Shown here: piece after piece, positions 45,090 to 54,700 of the stretch
Layout of the letters: the number at the start of each line of letters is the position of its first letter
Position numbering within the stretch: position 1 is the first letter of the stretch
From: Mesobacillus jeotgali
Lineage (GTDB): Bacteria; Bacillota; Bacilli; Bacillales; Cytobacillaceae
Reading direction: 5' to 3'
DNA length: 64,000 nt
NCBI RefSeq assembly: GCF_031759225.1
Contig: NZ_CP134494.1
Location: forward strand, 4,338,501-4,402,500
Made by a program: the position numbers and the translations under genes
Notes under the pieces: generated by a model
Database searches by the model: none
What the model was told of the DNA's origin: nothing
The model's input: only the letters and a program-made list of their open reading frames with translations

Positions 45090-45227
45090 TTATATCCGGT
45101 TGAAGTACTTTTATCTCCAGTTGAGAGGATTTTATCTCCAGTTGGTGAGCTTATATCTCCAGTTGGTGAGCTTATATCTCCAGTTGAGAGCTTATATCTC
45201 CAGTTGAGAGCATTTTATCTCCGGTTG
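45090..45227. repeat. 21-bp-pitch array A (core TTATCTCCAGTTG)
   Basis: Core copies start at 45090, 45111, 45132, 45153, 45174, 45194 and 45215: seven units, six steps of which all but one are exactly 21 bp (one is 20). The 13-base core is kept while the remaining eight bases vary. It lies in the leader of the FHA gene, 93 bp before its start. Confidence 0.88.
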
Positions 45228-45336
45228 ATTATCTTTTCCCAACGGTTGGACCCCTTTTTTCCTATGCAGGGACCCATTCTACCAGCTGAGTCAGGGTTAC
45301 TTCCTGCTGATACGCTTTTCATCTTCGTTTACCTGC

Positions 45337-45519
45337 GGATAATCCCCGTTGCACCGATTTTAATCCCCGTTGGATGTTGGATAATCCCCGTTAGGTCACA
45401 GATAATCCTCGTTAGGTCACGGATAATCCTCGTTAGGTCACGGATAATCCTCGTTGGGTGACGAATATTCCACCTTGGTGGATAGAGATCCCCATTGTGT
45501 CACAGATAATCCCCTTGAA
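45337..45519. repeat. 21-bp-pitch array B (core TAATCCYCGTTRGG)
   Basis: Core positions 45340, 45361, 45382, 45403, 45424 and 45445 are each 21 bp apart; weaker units continue at 45466, 45487 and 45508 in the same phase, nine in all. Units such as GATAATCCTCGTTAGGTCAC are nearly identical in the middle. 45228-45336 between the arrays has no gene. Confidence 0.88.
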
Positions 45520-45548
45520 TGCTCACCGCCACATCACAGGGGTTTTTT

Positions 45549-45597
45549 TACAGAAGGGCAAACTGCATCAGCTGCTTGCCCCCTACCCTCTGTAAAA
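45549..45597 (-). terminator. Terminator of the WXG100 transcript
   Basis: TTTTTTACAGA and TCTGTAAAAA close an inner GGGCAA/TTGCCC stem just after the WXG100 stop. Transcription of the signalling operon must therefore start between here and 44997. Confidence 0.7.
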
Positions 45598-45602
45598 AGT
45601 GA

Positions 45603-45905
45603 TTACTTAAAAGAGCTGGCGTTGTTGTTGATCGTTGTTTCTGCAGTGTTGTAGTTTGTGACAGTGTTATCTAAAAATTTGGCATAGCTGTCGACAACCT
45701 GGCGATATTCTTCAAATCGCGGTGCCAATGAGTTGAAGTTGCCGCGGATTGTGTTGGAAGCGTCTGAGTTCCATGATGACGATAGTGCGTTCATGTCCTT
45801 CTTGATTTCTTCCAATCTAGTAGATAATTGCTGGTTCAAGTTGCGGATTTGGCCCGCCGTTTTGCTAACCTCGCCTAGCGAGATTTTGATTCCATCTCCT
45901 GCCAA
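45603..45905 (-). CDS. WXG100-family secreted protein (WNS variant)
   Basis: 100 residues, the family's usual length, forming a helix-turn-helix hairpin. The turn is SSSWNSDASN, with Ser in place of Gly in WxG. A YxxxE-like secretion signal is YNTAE near the C-terminus. It forms a dimer and is a typical T7SS substrate or targeting partner. It is last in the transcript running from the effector through the second WXG100 protein, and a terminator follows. Confidence 0.88.
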   Translation of the reverse strand: MAGDGIKISLGEVSKTAGQIRNLNQQLSTRLEEIKKDMNALSSSWNSDASNTIRGNFNSLAPRFEEYRQVVDSYAKFLDNTVTNYNTAETTINNNASSFK

Positions 45906-45935
45906 TGTATTTCACCTCCTGCGTTATGTTAAGGA

Positions 45936-46238
45936 TTAGTTGCTCAATCTCTTAGCCTGGTTAATGACTTCGCTTTGCGTGTCGCGGTATGTCTTAGCGC
46001 TCATTTTAAGGAACTCTGAGTACTGTCTCATCAACTGAGTCATTTTGTTGAAGTCGTCCATGAAGCCTTTGATTTGCGCAGTGTACGCCTGGTTGTCAGC
46101 ACCCTGCCAAGCAGCCGCCATCGCTTCGACTTCACTGAAAAGAGCTTTGTAATTTCTTTCGTAGTCAGCTGCCTGCTGGTCAATCTTGTTAGCAGTCGTT
46201 TCAAGCTTTGCTGGTTCAACAGTGATCGATCTTGCCAT
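45936..46238 (-). CDS. WXG100-family secreted protein (WQG)
   Basis: From the ATG at 46238 (eight bases after GGAGG) exactly 100 residues: MARSITVEPAKLETTANKID, a canonical turn AAAWQGADNQ, then a second helix ending YRDTQSEVINQAKRLSN. The frame could be read three codons longer from a GTG at 46247, which overlaps the ribosome binding site. Likely heterodimer partner of the neighbour at 45603 or chaperone of the lipase-like effector encoded just upstream. Confidence 0.92.
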   Translation of the reverse strand: MARSITVEPAKLETTANKIDQQAADYERNYKALFSEVEAMAAAWQGADNQAYTAQIKGFMDDFNKMTQLMRQYSEFLKMSAKTYRDTQSEVINQAKRLSN

Positions 46239-46273
46239 TCTTTTCACCTCCTTTCAAGTGATGTCTAATAGAG

Positions 46274-46465
46274 TCATATTCTTCTTAACTTATAGCTTAC
46301 ATAGCGGTATTTCTCCGCAGAACGCCGCAATCCTGATGCCGCTTTTACCGTACCAATCCCCTTAAATTCATGGCTGAGGCCATTCGAGATATCCTCCAGC
46401 TCACGGGCTATCGCATTCGCTTCCGCGGCAATTCTATTAATCTTGCTTCTCACTTTCGGATCCAT
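46274..46465 (-). CDS. Small helical T7SS-associated protein
   Basis: 63 residues, MDPKVRSKINRIAAEANAIA..., helical and basic, no Trp. It starts after CAGGGGG three bases past the effector stop region and precedes the WXG100 genes. By position it could be one of the small targeting partners that bind the helical domain of T7SS effectors; the family is not recognised. Confidence 0.7.
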   Translation of the reverse strand: MDPKVRSKINRIAAEANAIARELEDISNGLSHEFKGIGTVKAASGLRRSAEKYRYVSYKLRRI

Positions 46466-46468
46466 TGT

Positions 46469-47881
46469 TTACCCCCTGATTGAACCGGCTTTTCCGGCAA
46501 GATACCTTTCATTCTGCTGTAAAAGTTCTGCCGTGCGATTCAGGTAGTTGATACTTTCTGGTACCCGGATATCAAAAGATGATGCGATATCCGCTGCCAG
46601 GACATTATCCAGTCCCATGACACCCGCTTCCCAATACAGATCGTCGATCATGTCATTGAGCTGTGCGATCCGCCTTTGCACCGAACGCAGACGGTTTGCA
46701 TAGTAGATAAGCCTTGGGATATCTACTTTTATATAGGGTTCGATTGGGAAGTTGTTGCCGTTAACATAATCAATGGCTTTTGTTATAAAGCCTTTTGCCC
46801 TCATGGCAACAGTTTCAAAGAATTTCCCCACCTTGCCAACTAATTCCCGCCCGGCTTGATGTACTTTGGAAATATACATCAATGCCTGCTCTTTTACATA
46901 ATTGGCCTTGGCCACTACTCCCTGCCAGGTGTTATAAATAATGTCCAAGGTCGCTGCGCCGATTACTATCCATGCCTTGGCAATCTGCCTTGGTAGGTAA
47001 TCCCGCATACTGCCAAGTGAATGGAACACATCCAAAGCCATATCGGCTACTCCCCATGTATCCGCACTTCGAGCTGATGCGAAACTGCCATCCTTGTTGT
47101 ATACTCCGCTGGTCTCATAATGCGGATAAAACGGATCCCAATAATCTCCATGCTGTTTATTGATCGACACAATCTTATCTACATACGGGGCAAATCCCAG
47201 ATGGGATACGATATCTCCATTAAAAGTGATGAAGGTAAAACGATCACCTTTCATCGCATTTTTCTGACCCTCATCTAAATCAAACCACCAAAGCGGAGCC
47301 CCATTTAAGATATAGGCATTGACATTTGAATCTTGATAATTATTCACAAAAACCCATGAACCAAGGTTTCCGCCTTTAGAATGACCATAAATCGTGATGT
47401 CTCCATCCAGGTTCTTCATATTCGCTTCATAAAAGGTGAGAGCTTCGTCATGCTGCTTGGTTTCAATACTCATACCAGCGGCTAAATTTCCTCCCCAATC
47501 TGTTTTAAGATGGCCCCAGTTAAAGGGATTCTCACTGCCGCGGAATAACACTGCACCATTGCCATCCCCATCCTTGATTGCGTAACCAACAAAACCGGAG
47601 TTTGATTCACCCTCTGTATTGTTCGCCTCGTTTGGGTTGTGATTTTGGTAGCCTGTTAATTTAATATCTTTAAGGCTGGTATTTGGATTATCTCTTAGGA
47701 AGTTTTTTATATTGTCAAATCGATCAGAATCGACTTCTATTTCGTTATCAGATATTTGTATTAACACCTCATCAATGGTAAGAGTTGATTTATCACTAAC
47801 AGTAAGTTCGGGCGGCAAATCCAAATATGATAACTGCAAAAGAATACTTTTTTCTTCGTCTGTCAATTTATTCAAGGACAT
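46469..47881 (-). CDS. Lipase-like alpha/beta hydrolase, probable T7SS effector (TslA-like)
   Basis: 470 residues. The N-terminal two thirds are a DUF2974/Mbeg1-type alpha/beta hydrolase with nucleophile elbow YGHSKGGN (Ser168), an oxyanion region VLFRGSENPFNWG, and a His-rich loop HYETSGVY. The C-terminal 150 residues are helical (YINTWQGVV-like, then RLIYYANRLRSVQRRIAQLN), resembling the targeting domain placed at the N-terminus of LXG toxins. This reversed order recalls the staphylococcal lipase toxin TslA as I remember it. GGGGAG in the stop region of the preceding lipoprotein gene is its ribosome binding site, so lipoprotein and hydrolase are translationally coupled. Confidence 0.75.
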   Translation of the reverse strand: MSLNKLTDEEKSILLQLSYLDLPPELTVSDKSTLTIDEVLIQISDNEIEVDSDRFDNIKNFLRDNPNTSLKDIKLTGYQNHNPNEANNTEGESNSGFVGYAIKDGDGNGAVLFRGSENPFNWGHLKTDWGGNLAAGMSIETKQHDEALTFYEANMKNLDGDITIYGHSKGGNLGSWVFVNNYQDSNVNAYILNGAPLWWFDLDEGQKNAMKGDRFTFITFNGDIVSHLGFAPYVDKIVSINKQHGDYWDPFYPHYETSGVYNKDGSFASARSADTWGVADMALDVFHSLGSMRDYLPRQIAKAWIVIGAATLDIIYNTWQGVVAKANYVKEQALMYISKVHQAGRELVGKVGKFFETVAMRAKGFITKAIDYVNGNNFPIEPYIKVDIPRLIYYANRLRSVQRRIAQLNDMIDDLYWEAGVMGLDNVLAADIASSFDIRVPESINYLNRTAELLQQNERYLAGKAGSIRG

Positions 47882-47885
47882 CTAA

Positions 47886-48665
47886 TCACTCCCCGAATGG
47901 CTGGTAATTAACAGCAATTCTTTCGGGTCCGGTTAGTACAAGCGACTCATCAACCATTCCCGAATTGTTTTCTGGATCAAAACGGTAATCTACATTAACT
48001 TCACCATAAACTTTAGCTTTTAAATTTGACCAGGCAATATTATTTACAAGTGATGTCCTTATGTAATCTGAGATATCTTCTGAATTGTCAACGAACCCTA
48101 CTGAAACTGTATATCTCTCTGTTCCTACAGATTTCATCAAGTTGTACAAGTTATAAATATTTTCGTTAAATTGACTAACCTCTGGTTTTCCCTCCGTCTT
48201 AATACCTGCCTTTAAAACCACAGAAAAATCTTGATCGCTTTTTTCTAAATACTCATCAAATGACATATTAACCATGGACTTATCATATTTATCTGGCGCA
48301 ATTCTTAATAAAACTTTGTACGGAGTTCCAGGAGGGAGTTCTTTCTCAATTTGATCCGCAAGCTTTGCTTTTAATTCTTCAGCCCACTTAGCTAGGACAT
48401 AATTATCATTTACAACTTCTTTGTCATCTTTGTCCTCTTGCGCCAGGAAAACTGCCTCAGGATTCCCTTCCGGATGCACAGTCAGCTTATCCTTACCATA
48501 CATTTGAGCAAAAGCCTTGCTGCCTTCTTTGACTCCTTCTATTGAGAACTTTTGGTTATACTTTTCTTCTAATTTAGCTAAAACTATACTCTCCGAACTC
48601 ATACACCCCGCACCTCCCATGATCACGAAAAAAATTGCCGCACTCAGCTTGATCCACTTCTTCAA
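47886..48665 (-). CDS. DUF1672-type lipoprotein, probable immunity protein (copy 4)
   Basis: About 260 residues with a lipoprotein signal (KKWIKLSAAIFFVIMGG) and lipobox GAGC. The mature part shares blocks with the three paralogues upstream: YGKDKLTVHPEGNPE, YVLAKWAEELK, SDYIRTSLVNNIAWSNLKAK. TTG at 48665 with AAGGTG is the likely start; a GTG three codons earlier (48674) overlaps that site. It directly precedes the lipase-like gene with coupled translation. In staphylococci lipoproteins beside TslA protect against it; the same role is inferred here. Confidence 0.82.
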   Translation of the reverse strand: MKKWIKLSAAIFFVIMGGAGCMSSESIVLAKLEEKYNQKFSIEGVKEGSKAFAQMYGKDKLTVHPEGNPEAVFLAQEDKDDKEVVNDNYVLAKWAEELKAKLADQIEKELPPGTPYKVLLRIAPDKYDKSMVNMSFDEYLEKSDQDFSVVLKAGIKTEGKPEVSQFNENIYNLYNLMKSVGTERYTVSVGFVDNSEDISDYIRTSLVNNIAWSNLKAKVYGEVNVDYRFDPENNSGMVDESLVLTGPERIAVNYQPFGE

Positions 48666-48784
48666 GTTCTCCACACCTTCCGTTTTAAAAAACAGGGACC
48701 GTCCGGTTTAAAAACCGCCCCTAGATCCTGTATTCTAACTAATCGGCACTCGAGAGTTATCATTTGTCCCTATATGCTTAGTTA

Positions 48785-49531
48785 TTACTCCTCATAAACC
48801 TCATAATATTCGTTCATATCCTCAGGTTTACTTATTTGAAAGCTATCGTTTACAACTACAGCTCCATATGCTCCCTTTAAATTAGACCATGGAGTATTGT
48901 TCACATTGGAGGTCCTTATATACTCGTCACTATTCAAGGAATCTTCTACAAACCCAACTGAGAGTGTATAAAAATCAGTGTTTAGGCTTTTTAACTTTTG
49001 ATATAAAATTATATAGTCCTTCATTGTAGGCCTTCATATCTGGTTGGCCAGAGGTTTTTATGGCAGCAACCAATACAACCTCAACTTCCTTATTTAAATT
49101 CTGTATGTAATCATATATGGAAGTATCAATCATACTCTCATCGTATTTACTCTCTGCTATACGCAGATAGAACTTAAAGTCGCCAACATCAGGAATTTGT
49201 TTTTTCACTTCCTGTTCCATAGTCTTTCCAAGCTCTTCTCCCCATCTGGCCAGTATATAGGTATCGTATATTTCCCCTTCTCTGTTCTGGCTTTCACCCG
49301 CTACAAATATTTGCTCAGGCTTTCCTACGGGGTAGGCAAATATTTGGTCTTTCCCAGAAAGTGAAGGGAATAATGCACTAGCCTTATCAACACCCTCTAC
49401 TTTAAACTTCTCACCGTATTTATTTTCCAAATGCTTGATAACCTTACTCCCGGAACTCATGCATCCCGCTCCAACAAAACTACAATTAATATTGTCGCAG
49501 TCAACATGATCCACTTCTTCAAATTTTCCAC
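48785..49531 (-). pseudogene. Frameshifted DUF1672-type lipoprotein (copy 3)
   Basis: Closest to copy 2. Compared with it, one T is missing in the signal-peptide region (GTTTTGTTGGAG against GTTTTGTTTGGAG near 49480), which puts the start out of frame with the body. A second frameshift near 49015 separates the body (to ...NEGLYNFIS) from the C-terminal part (LNTDFYTLSVGFVED...SNVNNTPWSNLKG). The gene is therefore broken at least twice. Confidence 0.85.
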
Positions 49532-49665
49532 ACCCTTCGCTTAAAAACAGTGACGGATCCTCCGGTTTTGAAAAACGGCCACTAAGGTTATATGTTCAAT
49601 TCTGCGAGACGTACATAAGTCCCTACGTCACACTTTATAAGACACAAGAACCGACCCAATGTCGC

Positions 49666-50409
49666 TCACTTTTTAACAACTTTATAGTAGTTTTCTACAT
49701 CATCAGGATTATTCAACTTTGACGCCCGATTATAAAGCACTGAGAACCCATACAGATTACCTCCATAATTTTCCCAAGGAAGGTTGTTAACATTAGAAGT
49801 CCTGATATAGTCAGTAACATCTTCTTTTTCATCTACAAATCCAGCTAACAGCGTATAATCTTCAGCTCCGATTTCACCAATTTGTTGGTAAAGATTAAAT
49901 AAACCCTCTTTATATCTGTCTAAATTCGGGGTATCTTGAGTTTTAACAGCTAGGTTAAGAACAACCTCAGCGTCAGTGTTTACATTTTGAAAATAATCAT
50001 AAATTGACATTTCCTTCATGCTTTCATCATATTTACTATCCGCAATCCGGAGGTAAATTTTAAACTCACTATCACCGGGAATGTGTTCTTTTATTTTTTG
50101 TTCGAATGCCCTCTCCAGCTCTTCACCCCATCTAGCTAGAACATATGTGTCATATATCTTCCCTTCAGTATTCTGGCTTTCACCAGCTACAAATATTTGC
50201 TCAGGTTTTCCTTCGGGGTAGGCAAATATTTGGTCTTTCCCAGAAAGTGAAGGGAATAATGCACTAGCCTTATCAACACCCTCTACTTTAAACTTCTCAC
50301 CGTATTTATTTTCCAAATGCTTGATAACCTTACTCTCGGAACTCATGCATCCCGCTCCAAACAAAACTACAATTAATATTGTCGCAGTCAACATGATCCA
50401 CTTCTTCAA
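49666..50409 (-). CDS. DUF1672-type lipoprotein (copy 2)
   Basis: About 247 residues with signal KKWIMLTATILIVVLF and lipobox GAGC, then the shared blocks LENKYGEKFKVEGV, GKDQIFAYPEGKPE, YVLARWGEEL and TDYIRTSNVNNLPWENYGG. TTG at 50409 is the likely start (GTG at 50418 overlaps the ribosome binding site). It is followed by the broken copy 3 rather than by an effector, so it may be an orphan immunity protein kept against relatives' toxins. Confidence 0.82.
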   Translation of the reverse strand: MKKWIMLTATILIVVLFGAGCMSSESKVIKHLENKYGEKFKVEGVDKASALFPSLSGKDQIFAYPEGKPEQIFVAGESQNTEGKIYDTYVLARWGEELERAFEQKIKEHIPGDSEFKIYLRIADSKYDESMKEMSIYDYFQNVNTDAEVVLNLAVKTQDTPNLDRYKEGLFNLYQQIGEIGAEDYTLLAGFVDEKEDVTDYIRTSNVNNLPWENYGGNLYGFSVLYNRASKLNNPDDVENYYKVVKK

Positions 50410-50486
50410 ATTTTCCACACCTTCCGTTTAAAAACGGGAATGGTTTACCATTCTTTGAAAACCGCTCCCATGGTCTTATGTTAATT

Positions 50487-50618
50487 TCAAGTGAGACGCG
50501 AGAACCGCTTTGAATCAGTCTGCAGCTTGGCATCCAACTCTTTATCTGTCGGCAAATCGTAATATGAAAGCATTAATAAAACATTCTTTTCCTCTTCAGT
50601 CAGATTATTAATGGACAT
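50487..50618 (-). pseudogene. Remnant of a second lipase-like effector gene
   Basis: ATG at 50618 opens 43 codons beginning MSINNLTEEEKNVLLMLSYY, clearly the same N-terminus as the intact effector (MSLNKLTDEEKSILLQLSYL), then stops after KRFSRLT. The catalytic part is absent. It starts two bases after the stop of lipoprotein copy 1, the same coupled arrangement as the intact pair. Confidence 0.8.
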
Positions 50619-50622
50619 AAAA

Positions 50623-51360
50623 TCACCCTTCAGACTTATCGTAGTGTTGGGCTATTTCATCTGGAGAATTGATTCCAGTTAAATTGTCTACCATTATAGT
50701 GCCGTAGACATTTGCCTTCAGGTTAGACCATGGAATATTGTTAATATTTGAGGTCCTAATGTAATCTGATATATCCTCAGATTCGTCCACAAACCCTACT
50801 GACACTCCATAAAATTTCGTATTTTCTTTTTTCAGGGTCTCCAGAAGATTATAAACAGGTTCTGCATACTTAGAGATATCCGGCTCTCCATCTGTTTTAA
50901 TCGCGATTTTAACAGTAACATCAACTTCTTTATTCTCTGTGACATACTGTGAAAAAGGAATGTCAATCATGCTTGGATCATATTTATCTCCCTGGGCTAA
51001 GAGCAAGGTTTTATATTCAACCTCTTGGCCAAAATCACTTTTTATCTGGTCACTATACTTAGCATCCAACTCTTTTGACCACTTGGATAGGACATAGGTA
51101 TCGTAAAACACCCCTGCCTCATTTCTGCTTTCACCCGCAATGAATACTAATTCAGGCTTACCCTCAGGATGGGCAATTACTTTGTCTTTTCCGTACATTT
51201 CCGGAAAAATGTCACTGCCCTCTTTGGTACTTTCTACTTCAAACTCTTCTGCGTAAACCTTCTCTAAATGATCTACTACCTTACTCTCAGAACTCATACA
51301 CCCCGCACCTCCCATGATCACGAATAAAATTGCCGCAGTCAGCTTGATCCACTTCTTCAA
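50623..51360 (-). CDS. DUF1672-type lipoprotein (copy 1)
   Basis: About 245 residues with signal KKWIKLTAAILFVIMGG, lipobox GAGC and the shared blocks YGKDKVIAHPEGKPE, YVLSKWSKELD and SDYIRTSNINNIPWSNLKAN. Likely TTG start at 51360. It heads the lipoprotein series, about 110 bp after esaB, and is paired with the decayed effector at 50487. Short imperfect palindromes of GGGA-AACCG type separate the copies. Confidence 0.82.
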   Translation of the reverse strand: MKKWIKLTAAILFVIMGGAGCMSSESKVVDHLEKVYAEEFEVESTKEGSDIFPEMYGKDKVIAHPEGKPELVFIAGESRNEAGVFYDTYVLSKWSKELDAKYSDQIKSDFGQEVEYKTLLLAQGDKYDPSMIDIPFSQYVTENKEVDVTVKIAIKTDGEPDISKYAEPVYNLLETLKKENTKFYGVSVGFVDESEDISDYIRTSNINNIPWSNLKANVYGTIMVDNLTGINSPDEIAQHYDKSEG

Positions 51361-51477
51361 GTTCTCCACACCTTCCGTTTTGAAAAACGGGAACGGTCCT
51401 CGGTTTTGAAAACCGTCCCCATGGTTATGTTCTTTTTCATGTGAGTTACAATAACCTTCCCTATGTCCACCATATCC

Positions 51478-51729
51478 CTAAATCAACATCAACTTCGCCC
51501 CGTTCATCAACCCAACTTCTTCGACAGTCTGGTTGATGTTCAGGATGGTGCCGGTTTTGCGGTCACAGAGGATGGTGTCGTGTGTTGCTGAGAAGTATCC
51601 TTGTGACAGTTCGGTCATGGTGCCGGCGAGCAGGTAGACGACTTCGTGCAGTTTGCTTTCGAGCGGCAGGAAGACGTCGTATGATTTTTCAGAGGCGGGG
51701 ATGAAGACCTCTACTAGCACCTTATCCAT
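51478..51729 (-). CDS. esaB: EsaB/YukD ubiquitin-like T7SS protein
   Basis: 83 residues of the YukD family, a beta-grasp protein that is a cytoplasmic component or regulator of T7SSb. VLVEVFIPASEKSYDVFLPL, VVYLLAGTMTEL and NGAKLMLI match the fold. It overlaps the end of essC by eight bases, so the two are translationally coupled. Confidence 0.85.
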   Translation of the reverse strand: MDKVLVEVFIPASEKSYDVFLPLESKLHEVVYLLAGTMTELSQGYFSATHDTILCDRKTGTILNINQTVEEVGLMNGAKLMLI

Positions 51730-54700
51730 GGTACGCTACCTCCTCTTGCATGCTTTCTACTGAGGATAACAGCTTCACGAGTGTTGGTTTTCCTTTTTTG
51801 ACGACATAGCCGAAGCCTGGCGGGATTTCCTGGTACATATCGTTTGTTACCTTGCCGAGCTTCATGACATACTGATCTGTTATGCCATTGCCTGACCAGA
51901 TGAAATCGCTAAGCGATACGTGCTGTTTGAACCAGGCTTCAAAGGAAATCGAGCTCAGCTTATCGGCACTGTCGGAAATGATCAGATTCACGTTGAGGCC
52001 ATTGCCTTTTTCAAGGAAGACCTTGAGTTTATCCTGTCCGTCCGGTGACAGATACATCATCAGATCAGTGAAGGAATCGATGATACAGGTGATGTTTCCG
52101 AACACTGGCGGCTGTTCACCTGCCTCGATGGCATCCTTCGTCGTATTGTTGCGGTGCACGAGCGTGTTGAACAGGTAGACGATGATATCTTCAAGTTGTG
52201 ACGCCTCGGAAATGTACTTATAATCCTGCGTGCGGCCCGCCTTGATGTGCTCATTAGGGTCGATGACAATCAGCTCCCTGCCTTCAGATGCATTGAAAAC
52301 TTCAGCAGCACCCTGCATGAAATCCGAACATTGATCATTCTGCGCGGCAGTCACCACATTCACATAGTTGCCAAGGAAATCGAAGTAGGCAGTCTTCAAG
52401 GAATTTTTCTCGATTCCGACCGGCACTTTATTGCTGCTCATATTCCTTGCTTCATCACGCAAGTAGTCAAGATCCACTTTTTCAGGAAGAATCGGCACTC
52501 GCGTTGCGGCCGGCTGCGTCCATGTATCTCGCTGGCCTATGCAATAATCGGTGATGAAACTGTACATATTGTCAATATCGCTTGTGATATGAGCCGTCTG
52601 GAATTCATATGTCGTATCACTCTTAAAAATGCCGCGCCCCTTCGATTTGGATGGATACACTCCGTCTGTATTGCCCAATACGCCCGAGTATTCACTCTGG
52701 TCATTCAGCTGGAGCACATACATCTGCTTGAAGTTCTGCAGCAGCCTATAGCGTATCGCCCCCGTATTGATTGCGGTGACGATGAAATAAATGCCATACT
52801 TCAGGCCTTCACGCGTCAAGAACGAAATGCCTTCCTCCAGCTCCTCGAACATTTCGGAGAACGCCGCGTAATTGTGGATCGCCACAACAATCGATGGCAG
52901 GCTCTCACCCGACATCTCGTTGTAGGTGATAAAATCGCCGCCGTAATTCGAAAGCAGCTTCTTCCTCCGCTCAATCTCACCTGTCAGCATCTTAAACAGA
53001 TTGTGGATCTTCTCGCTTTCATGCGACAGCATGACATCGCCGACATGCGGTGCTTCACGGAACCAGGCAAGCGTTTCGGAACCGAAGTCAAGAAGGTAAA
53101 AATTCACTTCGTTCGGCGTGTGTTCTTCCATTAGTGAGTACAGCATCGTTGTCAGGAATGTTGTCTTTCCGCTGCCGGCTATGCCGTAGATCACAGCGTT
53201 TCCGTCCTGAGTGATTGGCATGCGCATGACCATTTGCCTCTGGTTCGCCGGATCATCGTATTCACCGATAATCGGGTTCAACGCAAAACCTTGCTGGATA
53301 ACGTCATACTTCTTCTTCAATTTATCAACGTAGATGAGTTCAGGAATCGGCTCAAGCCACAGCTGGCGGACCTTGATGTTCTCCTGCTCTGCCATTCTCG
53401 CCAGGTATTCCGTAATTTCATCGATTTGCTTCGGCGGATTCTTCACCTTGGATTTACGCTTATCGATTCGGGCATTTTTAATGACGCGGCCGAGATCATC
53501 GATCACTACGACACTGTCATCTTTATGCTTTTCGACTCTGTCGGATGGATAATAAGGTGCGCCAGCCCATGCCGATTGCCCAAGTTCGAATAATTCATTG
53601 AAGCCGACCTGGAGATAGAAGCGTCCAGTTTGCTTAAGTTCCGCAGCATCAGGGCGTTTGATGACTTCCATACTGTCTGCTTTTTCTTGCACCTTTAAGC
53701 TAATACGGAATTTACTGTTGCTCCAGATCTGGTCGTCGACGACACCTGATGGCTTCTGTGTCGCCAGGATCAGGTGGACTCCAAGGCTTCGGCCAATACG
53801 CGCGGCACTGACAAGCTGCTCCATGAACTCAGGCTGCTGCGCCTTCAATTCGGCAAACTCGTCGGAAATAATGAACAAATGCTGGAGCGGCTCTTTTACC
53901 CTGCCTTCGCGATATAACTTCTGATATTTATAAATATCAATATTACTCTGGTCAACGACCCGGCTTGTTTCGCTAAAAATGGCCTGCCGGCGCTTCAGCT
54001 CACTCTGGATCGAGATTAATGAACGGTTGACCGCGGCTCCATCGAGGTTCGTGATCGTCCCAGCCAGATGCGGCAGGTCTTCGAAAGCATTCGCCATGCC
54101 ACCTCCTTTATAGTCAATCAGGATGAACGCAATTTCGTCCGGATGATAATTGACCGCAAGCGACAAAATGAACGTCATGATGAATTCACTTTTACCCGAA
54201 CCGGTCATCCCGGCAATCAATCCGTGCGGACCATGGTACTTTTCATGCAGATCGATCATGAATGGATCGCCCTGCGTATCGACACCGATTTGCGTCTGGA
54301 TCGTATGAACGGGATTGTTTTCCTTCCACTTGGTCAGTGCATTCAGATGTTCAATCTTACCCACGCCAAACATTTCCAGGAATGTCAGCATATCAGGCAG
54401 GGTATAGGCTTTCTGTGAGGTATTGAGCTGGATATTGGCCAATTTCACCGCCAGCTCTTCCGCATCCTCCTCCAGATAGCTGTCTGCGTTGAAACCTACA
54501 TATTTCCCGGAAATATCGTCCTTGTCATAGATTTTCGAAAAACTCTTGTCGAGTTCAATGACATTCGTACATTCCTTTGGAAGGTTTTTCAGCTCGTCAT
54601 AGAGAGTGACCAGGCTGAATCTGATATTCTTCTTTTCTTTTAAAATCTGATTGATCATCTCGGCCTTTGAAGCGAGGCTCTTGCTCATCGAGAACACGAC

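Noticed and set aside
44997..45461. Plus-strand open frame of 154 codons with heptad-like repeats over arrays A and B
   Set aside because: The 21-bp pitch equals seven codons, so any frame without a stop in one unit stays open through the array. There is no ribosome binding site and the frame breaks no better than chance outside the repeats.
45090..45519. CRISPR-like array
   Set aside because: The repeating core is only about 13 bases with about 8-base variable parts, far below CRISPR repeat and spacer lengths, and no cas gene is present.
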